Positions 11,755 to 23,423 of a stretch of DNA of 64,000 nt are shown piece by piece. The notes beneath the pieces are model-generated. The model ran no database searches and was not told the DNA's origin. It saw only the letters and a list, made by a program, of their open reading frames with translations. Location of the stretch: the NCBI GenBank assembly GCA_014898425.1, contig RCSZ01000001.1:806001-870000 (forward strand). Reading direction: 5' to 3'. A program made the translations under genes and the position numbers. Source of the stretch: Botryotinia globosa (taxonomy: Eukaryota; Ascomycota; Leotiomycetes; Helotiales; Sclerotiniaceae). Within the stretch, counting starts at the first letter, position 1, and every line of letters begins with the position of its first letter.

Positions 11755-14502
11755 TTACTCAACAACCGCAGCATGACCACTTGGAGTGGGAGTTGCCGAA
11801 CGATCATCATGAGCCTTGTTGCCAGCATTAACAGGTGAATACGGGTAGTATGCTTGTTGAGACGAAGCCAACTGATCAGCTGGTGGGCTTTGCATACCCC
11901 AGTATGGAGCTGGTGCATATTGCTGGTACGGAGCATAACTGCAGTATGGTGACGGAGCAGCGGGGCTGCCAGTCAAGTCAGTTGCCACTGCTGGGTTTCG
12001 CATGCCATATCCAGGACTAGCAGGATAGCCTGGGTAGTATGCTGGTGCTGGCGAGTACGATGTAGCACTACTGTAGTAATGGCCTTGACCATCAGTGAAG
12101 ACAGTTGAGGGAGCAGCATAACCATAGTACGGACTATAAGCAGTGTAACCATAAGGTGAAGCATAAGCCATTGGAGACATCTGAGCAGATGGAGAGACTT
12201 GTTGCTCTACATTTCGATCAACACGAGGAGACTGGAATGATCGGGTGGAAGACAAAGGCTGCGATCTGGAGGATCTACCTCTGCTACCACCATTCTCAGA
12301 GTCCTTTTGAGCAACTCGTAGAGACTTTCCACCGAAAGTAAAACCGTTCTATGGCAATGTTAGCTGAGCTGAAAAAAAGGTAAAAGACAGTTCTTGCTTA
12401 CCTTTGCATTAACAGAATTGACAACTGCAATTGGCGACTTGAACTCGACAAAAGCGAAAGCAAACTTCTCTTCTGCTAAAAACGCGGCGGGTCAGTTTGT
12501 GGATATTCAGCAAAGAAGGAGTAAACTTACGTTCAAATTTAGATGCGTTCTCTCGTAGACTGATATCTTGAATATCACCATAGTGCTCGAAGAGGCCTCG
12601 AATTTGCTGCTCCGAAGTACCCAATGGAAGGTTGCCAACGAAAATCGAACGACGATCAACATCATATCTTGCTAAGTATGCCTTGGTAGCATCAACTTCT
12701 GCAGCAGGTGGTGACTGCTGAGCAGGTGCTGCAAGGCCTGCGATGGGTTGAAGCTTGTAAAGATCATGGTTGCGGAAAGCCTAGGACCAAGTTAGCGTGA
12801 ATACCCAGAGTGTGAAGCATAAAACTTGGACTTACAGATTGAGCATCTTGACCTTCATCGTACATTTCGAACTGAACGATGACACCTTCATTGAGGTTGA
12901 GTGCAGTACGCTCTACGTGAGAAGCAGTATAACAAAGTTCAATCTTGCCAAAGCGCTGAAGAAGATCTCTGGCTTCACTCGGAGTGACGACTGGGCCATA
13001 CTTGCGTTCAATGAAAAAGAGACCTGAAGAGCGTTAGTACGAGAAACCTTATTGAGAACGACCAACTTACGATGTGCCTTGGCCTTTTCGCAGCGACATG
13101 GACGGCCTTTGATCAAACGACCTCTACCTTCCTTGATAGCTCTCTCAGCATGTTCTTGCTTCTAGTAATAGTCAGATACAAAGAGAAGAAGCACATCATG
13201 ATAACAACTTACAGTGTATTGGCAAAATGCGAAAGGCATATGCTTGTTATCACGACGAATCTTGACGTAGACAGGACCATATTCGCGGAATACTTGAGTA
13301 ACAGCCATTTGAAGAGAGTCTTCATTCTCGGATTGAAGAAGACTGCAAGGGGTTAGCATCAATCGCCTAGGAAAGGGGCGAAGACAAAGGAAACACCAAA
13401 GAAAAGAAGGCTGAAAACTTACTTTGCAACGAAAACACAGCAAGAAGGGGGGTAGACAGCCTGTGCATCCTCAGCCTTGACAACAGTGTATCCACTAAGT
13501 CTGTTGCCTGCAGCATCTGTTCCCTCAGAGACGTGCTCTTGGACATGAAAGGAGAGCTTGCGCTTAGTTTCACCGTAGTTGGTGTCAGCAGTACTAGCGT
13601 GGTTTGGCTTGGACTTTGATGGTGACAACTCGGAACTGTTGCTTGAGCTTCTTGAGCGCCAAGGACCATGAATATCTCTCTGAGAATGTCTCGGAGCCTT
13701 GGGAGTATGCTGATCATGGTTGCGATACTTTGAACCATTCTTGCTTGGTGATTGAAATGGATCATCAGCATTACTCTGAGAGCCATTGCGAACAAATGGT
13801 GGCGAGTAACTGGAAGCATTAGCAGATGAAGAATTAGAAGGCTTGTGAGGTTGTGGACTTACAGGTTGGAGTTTCTGGAACCACTGGTAGAATGGTGACC
13901 GGAAGATCTGACATTGTCTCCAGCATCACTATGATCATCGATGCTAAGATGAGCAACGTTGGTAAGAAGTGCTCCTTTGAGAAATTGTTAGCAAGAGTAT
14001 GTAAATGAATAAACCAAGACGAGAGGGTTTCGAAGACGATGGAGAACAATGTCAGGATGGCAGACACAAATGAAAACAAAGTATACAAACATAGCGTATA
14101 CATGGTTCATATAATTCGGCAACCTTTTCGAGCAAAGACATGTTGGATGCACTCGTGATGGTGCGAATTGTGGTATGAAAGCATAAAGGGGAGGATGGTG
14201 TCTTGCAAGAGTGAAAAAACGCATGGTGCGACATTAAAGAAACATATTTGATGAAGGGGAGAGAGAGTAGAAAAGGGGGCGAGAGGAGAGAAGAAACACG
14301 TACCATCATTGTCAGGAGTCAAAGGGATACCAGAATCACTGGCAGCAGAACTACCATATGTACTAGCAGGCGACGGCTCAATCTGAGAAGAAAGTGCAGA
14401 ATGCGGACCCGAAGTATCGTAACTTGAACCGGAGGTAGATGAGGTTGAGTGCATACCAAGGGCATGGCCACCACTAGTTGAGGAGGGAGTAGCAGGCGAC
14501 AT
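11755..14502 (-). CDS. Three-RRM RNA-binding protein, Rim4-like
   Basis: Probable post-transcriptional regulator. Nine exons: 14502-14304, 13974-13863, 13809-13423, 13342-13213, 13161-13071, 13023-12836, 12780-12531, 12475-12402 and 12348-11755. Total 674 aa, all phases consistent. The N-terminus is a Ser/Thr-rich low-complexity region. RRM1 begins at SCCVFVANL and contains YVKIRRDNKHMPFAFCQYT. A middle RRM-like unit begins RLFFIERKYGPVVTPSEARD. RRM3 begins RSIFVGNLPLGTSEQQIR and contains EKFAFAFVEF. The C-terminal ~150 residues are Tyr/Pro/Ala/Ser-rich (for example YASPYGYTAYSPYYGY), a prion-like composition typical of granule-forming RNA-binding proteins. Budding-yeast Rim4 is an amyloid-forming meiotic translational repressor; the link here is architecture plus RRM1 resemblance, so inference. 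Confidence 0.85.
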
Positions 14503-14696
14503 GATTAAATGGAGCTTGAATACTGAGAAGAAGAAAGCGTAGGAATTATGGAATTGAGAAGTAAAAGTATGACAAGCGTTGTGCAGATGTAGCTTAACAA
14601 TTGTGCTCTGTTACGGTCAACAGGCCGGAAGGAAATTGTACAGAAATCGGCGAAAGGGGAAGGAGAAAAGAGTAAAGGACGAAAGAAGCTTGTCGG

Positions 14697-14808
14697 AAAG
14701 AAGAAGAGATGGAGAGATGGAGAGATGGAGAGATGGAGAGATGAAGAGATGAAGAGAAGAAGAGATGAAGAGAAGAAGAGAAGAGAAGAGAAGAAGAGAT
14801 GAAGAGAT
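14697..14808. repeat. Purine-rich GATGGAGA/GAAGA tract
   Basis: Degenerate tandem units GATGGAGA then GATGAAGA/GAAGA on the plus strand. On the RRM gene's sense strand this is a CT-rich leader or promoter about 195-305 bp before the ATG. Confidence 0.8.
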
Positions 14809-15200
14809 TGTGTGGAAAGAGTCGAGATGGAGGAGGAAACAAGAGAACAGGGGGGGAAACAATGGTATATGTGGAAAAAGTGTGTTGTTTTTGGGAAGAG
14901 GAAAGTATCAACAGATTCACATCTGAAGCCGTATTTATATTGGATTTCTAGAAAGTGCGATGGTCTACAATTAAGCGGATAAAAGGACCCGGATAGATCA
15001 ATCATGGATATAACGGCCCGAGTTTGGATGGAAGGAAAGAGTGAGAAGGACGAAAAGGGCGAAAAGGGCAAAAAAGGCGAAAACGGGAATGACACGGAAA
15101 TATAGCTCCAAGGGAATCCTTGAAAGGGGAAGGAACGATCAGCCGGGAATAAATATGGGTGAGGAGTGAGTGTGGAGTGAGTGCCTTCCTACCTAGGTGG

Positions 15201-15236
15201 TACCTACCTACCTACCTACCTACCTACCTACCTACT
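15201..15236. repeat. TACC tetranucleotide microsatellite
   Basis: Nine uninterrupted TACC copies. The related CTACCTAGG/ACCTAG strings recur in many intergenic stretches of this window. Confidence 0.9.
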
Positions 15237-15270
15237 CATTATCTACCTAGTAAGCAGTCCCATGAAGAAA

Positions 15271-15308
15271 GACACAGACACAGACACAGACACATACACA
15301 GACACATA
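15271..15308. repeat. GACACA hexanucleotide repeat
   Basis: GACACA units in tandem with one TACACA variant. Confidence 0.8.
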
Positions 15309-16640
15309 AACGCATAGAAACTCAGGCACCCAGAAACCCAGACTTAATCCAAAGTATTCATTCCTCCCTACACTTACTTTGACTGATCATTGATCAAATA
15401 ATTGATTCTTCATCTTGCTCTCATAGTACATTGATGATACCGGAGCAACCTGAGTCCCTTTTGGGTCAGGATGCACCGGTAGTTCCCAAGTTTCCTTCCC
15501 TTTCAAATGGACTACTAAGTAAGACTTGAACGAATGGATACTTCTCGACAGATGATTGATTGGTTCTGTACTGGCATTGTTATTGATATTGATATTGATG
15601 TTGATAATGATAATGATAATGATAGCAATGGTGACGTCTTGAAAAGAAGACTGAGGCCTCTTATAGATACGAGGTATATATCTAAATAGATACCTAGTAT
15701 GCAACCCCCATGCTCTTTCCTTTCTCATATCGAAGAGCAAATGTCACTTGATGTATTTGGGCATGTGATTGATCTCCCATAGTGAGGTTGGAATAACATT
15801 CGGAAGCTCTTATAGGATATCTACCTTTAATCCTCTTCTAACATTCTTTCTATTCTCAGTTCCTCACCTGCCTACCTTGGTAGATTGAACAATAATTTAA
15901 GTAATCCATTTTGAAAAGGAACTCATGATATCTACCAGTGGGTAGGCAAGTTCATATGTACCATGAAAATTGAGGCTCTTCATCTTCGTGAGGAAGTGGT
16001 TCCGTCTAAATGCGGGGCTCGATTCCGCGGGGAAAGGTATCAAGATCGAAATCGAGATTGCCATCGGTACCATTGAACTCCCCATGGATCTCCGCCAACA
16101 ACTCTACGGTTTGGATTGGATGCTACCTAGGTACCTAGTAGTACCTGGTATGTATGAAGCCATTGAACTTCTGACTACATTTTTTAAGACCATGCCATGT
16201 CAATTATGCCCCCCCCCCCAACAAAGCAACTCAACTCAATTGCATCAGAATAATTTGCGGCTCTAGATACCATGGGAATTGCATCTACATTGAAGGAAGA
16301 AGATGATTTTGATTTTTGATTTTCTCTCTTGGTAAAAGAATGATGCCTTGAACATTCTCGAGAGCTGTCTACCTAGCATGATATTGAAGTTGTCATCTAC
16401 AAAGTACCAAGTGCTTACTTGGTAGATGTGGATTTCTTCATATGCATTTGCCTTTGAAAATACTTGACTACAGTGGACTTCCCACAGTTGTCATATCCTC
16501 TCTCAAGAAATCACAACAGAGTATAGGTAATTCAAGACTTGTATTTAGAACAGCATGATATTGTTAAGAGAGTCATATTATCTAAGAGCATCTCCGGGGG
16601 GTATACCTCATTGCTGTCTATGTATTCATGTGTAGTACGT

Positions 16641-17625
16641 TCATTGAGACTCGTCTTCCTTGAGAGCATCTGCCCATTTTCTGCCGGTCAATTTCTCAAA
16701 TGCTTCGCGGTACTTTTCAGCTGTTTGCGACTTGATTTCCTCTGGCATTGTAACACCCTGTTTGCCCTTGAGGCCCTCGGTCGTCAACCAATTCCTCAAG
16801 AATTGTTTATCATAGCTTTCTTGTTCCTTTCCAACTTCGTATTTGGATGCAGGCCAGAATCTACTCGAGTCGGGTGTCAAAACCTCATCCACGAGAACGA
16901 CTTCGTCGGTTTCCTCGTCCAATCCAAACTCAAATTTGGTATCCGCAATGATAATGCCTCGTTCTGCAGCATAATCCCGAGCAGTAGTGTATAGCTTGAT
17001 TGCCAAATCTTCGATGCGCTGCGCATACTTCTCACCTACAATCTTGGCTGCCTCTGAAGGATGGATGTTCTCATCATTTTGGCCAGCTTCGGCCTTGGTA
17101 GAAGGTGTATAGATAGCTCCTTGGGGAAAAGCCTGGGAGTTTTGCAAGCCTGCAGGCATTTGAATGCCGTGGACAGTAGATGACTTTTGATACTCTTTCC
17201 AGGCGGAACCAGTTATGTAACCACGTACGATGGCCTCGACAGGGAAAATTTTGAGCTTACGTACTTGCATAGATCGGTTTCGGAGAAGTGAGTTTTGGGA
17301 TGAGGAGATAGAGGAGGGGAGGGAGAGAGTCAGGAAGTGAGTTTTGAGATTGGGGATTAGACGTGTGAGAACCTCAAACCAATGCGCGGAAAGTAGAGTG
17401 AGAAGTGCGCCTTTGGAGGGGATGCCCTGTATATACTATTAGCTCTGGTGCTTTGGTACAAGGCGGAAAGTATACATTTTCCATAATCACGTCATAAGCT
17501 GAAATGCGATCTGATGCAACGAACAGGAGGGTCTTCTCATCAATCTCATAAAGATTGCGAACTTTCCCTTCTGCGATCTTTGTGAGACCATCAAGGGTCA
17601 ATGTGGTAAGAGCTGAATCTGTCAT
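16641..17625 (-). CDS. ADE1: SAICAR synthetase (phosphoribosylaminoimidazole-succinocarboxamide synthase)
   Basis: Seventh step of de novo purine synthesis: ligates aspartate to CAIR using ATP, in the cytosol. Exons 17625-17476 and 17426-16641 (phase 0) give 311 aa, close to yeast Ade1. Family motifs in order: [11 protein letters not shown] near residue 18, [19 protein letters not shown] across the intron, [29 protein letters not shown], the catalytic [22 protein letters not shown] and [10 protein letters not shown]. Nothing is missing. The gene diverges from CIA30 across a region holding a long TAC microsatellite. Confidence 0.97.
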
Positions 17626-18235
<610 letters not shown>

Positions 18236-19111
18236 ATGAGGGTCACTCCCCCTCTTTCCAAGGGCTTCTTTGGCAGAAGTGTAGATGAGTTCAAACGTTT
18301 ATCAATAAGTGGTAAATCTTCCAGATAGCTCAATTCTCAAATATAGGCAAACTTACTCAACTTACTTTTTCTAGCACTCACCGCAGAAGGCACAAGAAGA
18401 GCTACATCTCCATTGCATCTCGCAAATTTCCACAATCCCGAATCCCTAAAGCGCTGTAAAGTCTTCTCTGATGCTGATATGGGAGGCTTTTCAAAAGTGC
18501 ATTTCGACTGGGTACCCCCCTCCGAGAACCCAAACCCTAGCTCTTCCGAAAATAAGAATGGGCATGTTAAGTTCCATGGGAATATTTCGATAGACCTACC
18601 CCCGAATAGACCCCAAATCCAGCGCAGTGGCTATGCGGCTTGGAGAACTCTCGATCAGCCATCGACGATATTTGGGAAATCGTTATGGAACATAGATGCG
18701 TATGGATTGCTCGCTCTACGCATAAAAAGTGACGGGAGGAAGTACTTTGTGAACATACAAACGGAATCAATTGTGCCTACGGATATACATCAACACAGAC
18801 TATATGCGCGAAGCCCAGGAGAGTGGGAAACAGTTTTAATTAAGTGGAATGAGTTTGTACGGACGAACCATGGTGTTGTCGTAGAACCACAAGGTGAAAT
18901 GTTGAGACAAAAGGTACGGACGGTAGGAATAGGATTAATTGATAGAGTTCCTGGTGATTTCCAGCTTTGTGTGGAAAGGATTTGGGCCACCAATGGATTG
19001 AGTGAAGCGGATCTCGAAGAGGATGGCAGAAAGGAAGAAGGTCAATTGAAGAGCAAACATGGCGAGAAAATCAGATGGGGTGAAGATAAACTTGATAAGA
19101 CTCCTTCATGA
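18236..19111 (+). CDS. CIA30: Complex I intermediate-associated protein 30 (NDUFAF1 family)
   Basis: Assembly factor for the mitochondrial NADH:ubiquinone oxidoreductase membrane arm. Exons 18236-18311 and 18375-19111 (phase 1) encode 270 aa. The CIA30 domain fills most of the protein: CKVFSDADMGGFSKVHFDW, GHVKFHGNISIDLP, SGYAAWRT, DAYGLLALRIKSDGRKYFVN, ARSPGEWETVLIKWNEFV and VGIGLIDRVPGDFQLCVERI. The C-terminus is acidic/basic and unconserved. The N-terminus MRVTPPLSKGFFGRSVDEFKR could serve as a short import signal. The ATG is the only one that opens the spliced frame. Confidence 0.95.
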
Positions 19112-19600
19112 CCAATTTTATAATCAATTCAATGGATTCGATCGAATTCAGATTGATCTGGCTCGTTATACCCACCAGAGCTAGAGTTTCTACTGCATCT
19201 ACGCAATGACGTCCCTACCAAATGTCTTTGCTTTGCGCATGTGTACTACTAGGTTATGAATTAAATCTAATCAGTAATCCAATGAAACTCTCAATGGGCT
19301 CCAAATTATTCACCCATGAATATGATTTTCCATGTAGCAACGAACCGTACAATAATTGTGCTATTTGTAAATCATTTGGAGCATGTACTCCAGCTAGCCC
19401 ACCCAGCAAGATCTTGCGACAACCGCGTTCGACGCGTCTTCCCTCCTTCCTCAAACCGTAACAATAAAAATATCCTCAAATCCAAGTCTCTGTTCTCTTG
19501 ATCTTTACTTGATGATATCATAATTTTGTACTTCCAGTGGAATGTAACTATCAAATATTGGCCTTTCAACGTGCAAAGTAACCGTCGGATAATCTTGACC
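19112..19600. other. Intergenic region between CIA30 and APC5
   Basis: About 490 bp between tandem genes; no gene or clear signal seen. Confidence 0.4.
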
Positions 19601-22021
19601 ATGACACGCTATTTGACACCCTCCAAAATCGGTTTGCTCATACTCATAGAGCTATATACAGATGGTGTCGTTTCAACATCTTCCACAATATCTATACTTT
19701 CCTTCGTTCTTGCACAGTTGCTACCATCAAGCTCGGTCAAGCAAGCAGGAAAGGCTTCTACCCCACAATATCCAGTCCTCGATCTCGAGGCCTTCGAGAC
19801 TCTACTCAAGCAACATAGCGCAGCGTCCGGGCATCCTGGAAGGTCGTTGTGGGATCACTTTCTTGCAAAGCTTTGGAAAGTCGACAGTCTAGATGCCTTA
19901 CATGAATTTTTCGCGAGGCTGAACAATCTCTTGGCCAAATCCCGGGAGGACATTAAGAAGGATGGTGAAATGGGGATTCCTCCGCCTTCAGGGGATATGA
20001 TATTATTGTCTCGTATATCGCCGTTCGGTAGCTTCTTACGAAAAGCTAAAATTGAGTTTGAACGATTAAAGTTTGGCGATGTGCTACAGTTATGGACGAC
20101 TTTCATGAGATGGAGGCAGCCGTCAAAGGCATACTGGGCTAGGAGAGGGCGTGTGGTTGGGATATGGGCTGGCGATAGAGTGCTCACAGAAGGAGAAGAA
20201 GATTGGGGGCTTGAGGAGACCGAAACCTTGGCTCACATAGCTTATGGTGGTCTGGAGCAGGAGAATGCCGCTGGACCGGTCAGTACTGATGATGTGGAAA
20301 AGCTTCTGGAATTCCACGTGGAGCAGATGCAAAGTAAGTTTTTTGGGATCCATCATCTGAGTATTTCTAATCATTTTCAGAACTGGGCACAAGAATGCCA
20401 ATAGAGGTGAAATCTAAGCTCAAGTCCCTCCTGGATGATAGTATAATCACGCCCAGTTTATCACACTACCTGACGTGAGTATAATACAAACCCAATTTTT
20501 AGTATAAGCTAATAGCCTGTAAGCTTTCTAGATGCATGGAGATCTGGCGACTACCCTTCGTCCTTCGATAGCCTTCATCGCTATTTCGACTACACGATGC
20601 AAAATCGAGACCGGCTGTTCTACCAATATGCTCTCATGAATCTTGCAGTTCTTCAAGCTGATTTCGAATGTTATGATGAGGCAGTAGCCGCGATGCTGGA
20701 GACTGTCTCTACCGCAAGAGAGAACAAGGACATGGCATGTCTGAATTTTGCTCTGAACTGGTTGTATCACTTTGGAAAGGCACATCCAAACATCATTGAA
20801 AGTTCTGGCTCAACGAGTATGCTAGGTGTTGAGAAAGAGGGGCTGGCGTTCCTACGAATTAAGGCTAAAGAGAGTGGTATGTGGACGCTCTGGAGCTCCT
20901 CACTGCTCAGTGAGGCAAAATTGACACTGTCGAATGGCGAGAGTGTGGCGAGCGCTTTTGAGGGCATACTTAAGAGTTCTCATCTGGTAACGGAGAAAGG
21001 TATGAAGAGTATGATGGGGCCACAAACAGCTATGCAGTCTTCCTTGTGGGGTCGCTTAGGACTGGTTTGTCTGTCCAAGCAGTATAGTGAGATATTTCTC
21101 CGATGTCATGCTAAGTACGGCTTGTTTGATGACACATTGAGGTTTACCTGCCGGGTAGCACATTATCTAATGGAACGAGGTTCCTATGACCAAGCAGCAG
21201 AGCGGCTAGAGGGTTTAGATTCCAACTCTTTGCGTTCATGGAAGGCCAATCAATACTGGCTGAGGTATCGTGGAATTTTACGTCTTAGGAATGATCTATA
21301 CACCAACAATCTAGAGGGAGCTGATCACATTCTGTCCCAGCTACTTCAATGCGACGGTCTTGAAGCGGACTCGGATCTCTCCTTTGAGATCAGCACTCTT
21401 CACATTGACTACCTTGTTCGTCGAGCAGACTTTGGTACCGCGTTGTCAAAATTGGAGCAACTAGCCTCCTCGTTAAAGGAACACGGAGATGATATCAATC
21501 TGCGAGTTAAGATACTGACGACGAAAGCTTTTTTACAAAGCAGAATAGGTCGCCCAGAAAAGGGCTTTTCTGTTGCGGTTCGTGCAGCAAGTATAGCATG
21601 GCGAGCACGTTTGATGCCAGCTCTTTGGGCCGCAATGGGAGCTGTGGCCAACATTTTGGTCGCACTTTCTGAGTTTCAAGCTGCCTGTCAAATCGTCATC
21701 GCCATCATTCCTCGAGCATTGGAATGCGAGAATTGTTCACTTAGCGCGCAGCTCTATTCCTGTCTTGCAGAGTCATTTATGGGGTTGGCAGGACAAGCAG
21801 CAGCAGGTGATCCAAGAAGAACCGAGAATTTGACAAAATCTTTGGACTTCCTTGATAGAGCTTTCACGGAATTCTCTGCTATTGGGGATATCAATGGGCA
21901 ATGTGAGTCACGGGCTAAGAAGGCAATGGTTATGATGGCTATGGGAGACAAAACATTGGCAAATGATTATGCTTCATCGTTTTTGGACCTCGAGCAGCAA
22001 AGAACTGCGGTGCATATCTAA
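19601..22021 (+). CDS. APC5: Anaphase-promoting complex subunit 5
   Basis: TPR scaffold subunit of the APC/C ubiquitin ligase that drives mitotic exit. Exons 19601-20333, 20381-20474 and 20524-22021 give 774 aa. The Apc5 N-terminal region begins MTRYLTPSKIGLLILIELY. The conserved SFDSLHRYFDYTMQNRDRL and YQYALMNLAVLQADFECYDEA segment (about residues 285-330) is the family signature. Helical repeats follow. The third exon uses the acceptor CTGTAAG at 20523, not the nearby CTAG, because only that keeps the frame into TFLDAWRSGDYPSSFDS. APC5 next to COX13 and APN2 is the usual flank of the MAT locus in this group. Confidence 0.93.
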
Positions 22022-22248
22022 AGTATATTTGAGTTCATACATCACCAAGTCAAGCGCGGATAGGTGAGGAGCTTGAGGTAGAAAAAGTCATGACGTAAAT
22101 GGTAATGGGAAGGTTATTGTTACGATCAAAAAACTAGACTACATCTAGTGAATGCCATTCTATGTTCAACCTCCCGTCTTCCCGAGGACCCCCTCCATTG
22201 TCCAGTGAAGTAACAGAGCAAGCACGAATTCCACACTGATCATCAAAT

Positions 22249-22958
22249 CTACTCCTTCTTGTGGTAGTTGACCTTCTCGTTCCAGCTATCATGCAATATT
22301 AGTATTGATCTCGTACAGTTTAATCATGCGGTCCACTAGAGCTCGCTTTTCTCGGAATAGATTCAGTAAAAACTTACAAAAGTGTCTACGAATATAATTA
22401 GTAATAAATCTCGCAAAATTACAAGGGGTGTCAACTTACCTTGTCTCCATCACCCCAGAAGAAGTTCTTAGTTCTCACGTTTTGATATGGGTATTCAGGT
22501 CTCTCCTCCAAAGGCTCCATGTGATCCCAATGAGCCCAATGCTCATCCCACAAGATCTTAGCATTGAGACTTGCGATGATCAAGCAAGGAATTGTAGCAC
22601 TACCCCAATAATCAGCCTTAATTTCCTTCCTGCCATATGATTCCCAACCGGTCTCCCATCTCCCGCACTTGTCCATATGGTGGATAGCTTACTAGATTGA
22701 CAACTTCCTCCAGAGATCTGCGGGGTTTGTTAGTATTGCCGCCATTGAATTCCGCAAAGTTTTATGAGACAGTATTTACGTACCACTGGAAGCGGCAGCA
22801 TGATCCTTGACAGCCTGACGCTCACGGTTGAAAGCGTTGTTCTCGGCGCCGGTGAAAGTGCTCTCGCTGCTGGCAAAGCGACTTTGGAATGGGGTTCGGA
22901 TAGATTGGGGGCGGACAACTCGCTGGGCGGCTGCTCGGGTTGCTCGTGCAGAGAACAT
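22249..22958 (-). CDS. COX13: Cytochrome c oxidase subunit VIa
   Basis: Nuclear-encoded inner-membrane subunit of respiratory complex IV. Five exons: 22958-22784, 22717-22693, 22599-22440, 22385-22378 and 22285-22249, giving 134 aa. Exon 4 is an 8-nt micro-exon (ACACTTTT), needed to read DKTLFWNEKVNYHKKE. The N-terminus MFSARATRAAAQRVVR is an Arg/Ala presequence. The single membrane segment is ATIPCLIIASLNAKILW, followed by the conserved WDEHWAHWDHMEPLEERPEY and RTKNFFWGDGDK. The gene is convergent with APC5 and divergent from APN2. Confidence 0.96.
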
Positions 22959-23423
22959 GTTTGTTGTTTGGTGGTTGCGATTGTGTCTAGGTTGTAGTGT
23001 GATTATGCGCCGCGACGCTGTAGAATTATCGTATGTTGCTGCCAATTTGAGTATCTCCACCTTGGAAACGAGAACTTACCGTTGTTGCCTAAGGCACACA
23101 TTTGGTCATCGGGAATAGCCCGATTCGGTAGATAGCTTTGGGTTGCTGTCACGTGGAGACGTGAGCCTTATGCAGATGCCGGTGAGATTTATTGTTGCGC
23201 GAAGTCTTGGTTCGATCAGGATGAAATAATGTAAATAAATAGTCTTTGTGTCTCTCTTTGCTGTGCTTCGCTCACAGGGAATTACCACGTTTGTTTCAAT
23301 TCTTGGGAGATGCATTTGCGAATTCCGTATCGAGATTCTGTATCTGGACCCTGGAGGCTGCTTCTTCAGCTCCATCATATCGCCACGGAATCAAACGATT
23401 AATGCAAACGACAGATAGCAATT
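22959..23423. promoter_or_regulatory. Divergent promoter of COX13 and APN2
   Basis: 465 bp between the two start codons; no specific element recognised. Confidence 0.4.

Larger units (their letters stand above)
14503..16640. other. Repeat-rich upstream region of the RRM gene
   Basis: About 2.1 kb between the RRM gene start and the ADE1 3' end. It holds a purine-rich tract (14697-14808), TACC repeats (15201-15236), GACACA repeats (15271-15308) and a GATATT/GATAAT tract (about 15576-15626). Long open frames here are compositional and have no protein signature. Confidence 0.5.

Noticed and set aside
14505..15095. 196-codon minus-strand frame rich in Ser, Phe, Leu
   Set aside because: Composition follows the CT-rich leader or promoter of the RRM gene; no conserved motif.
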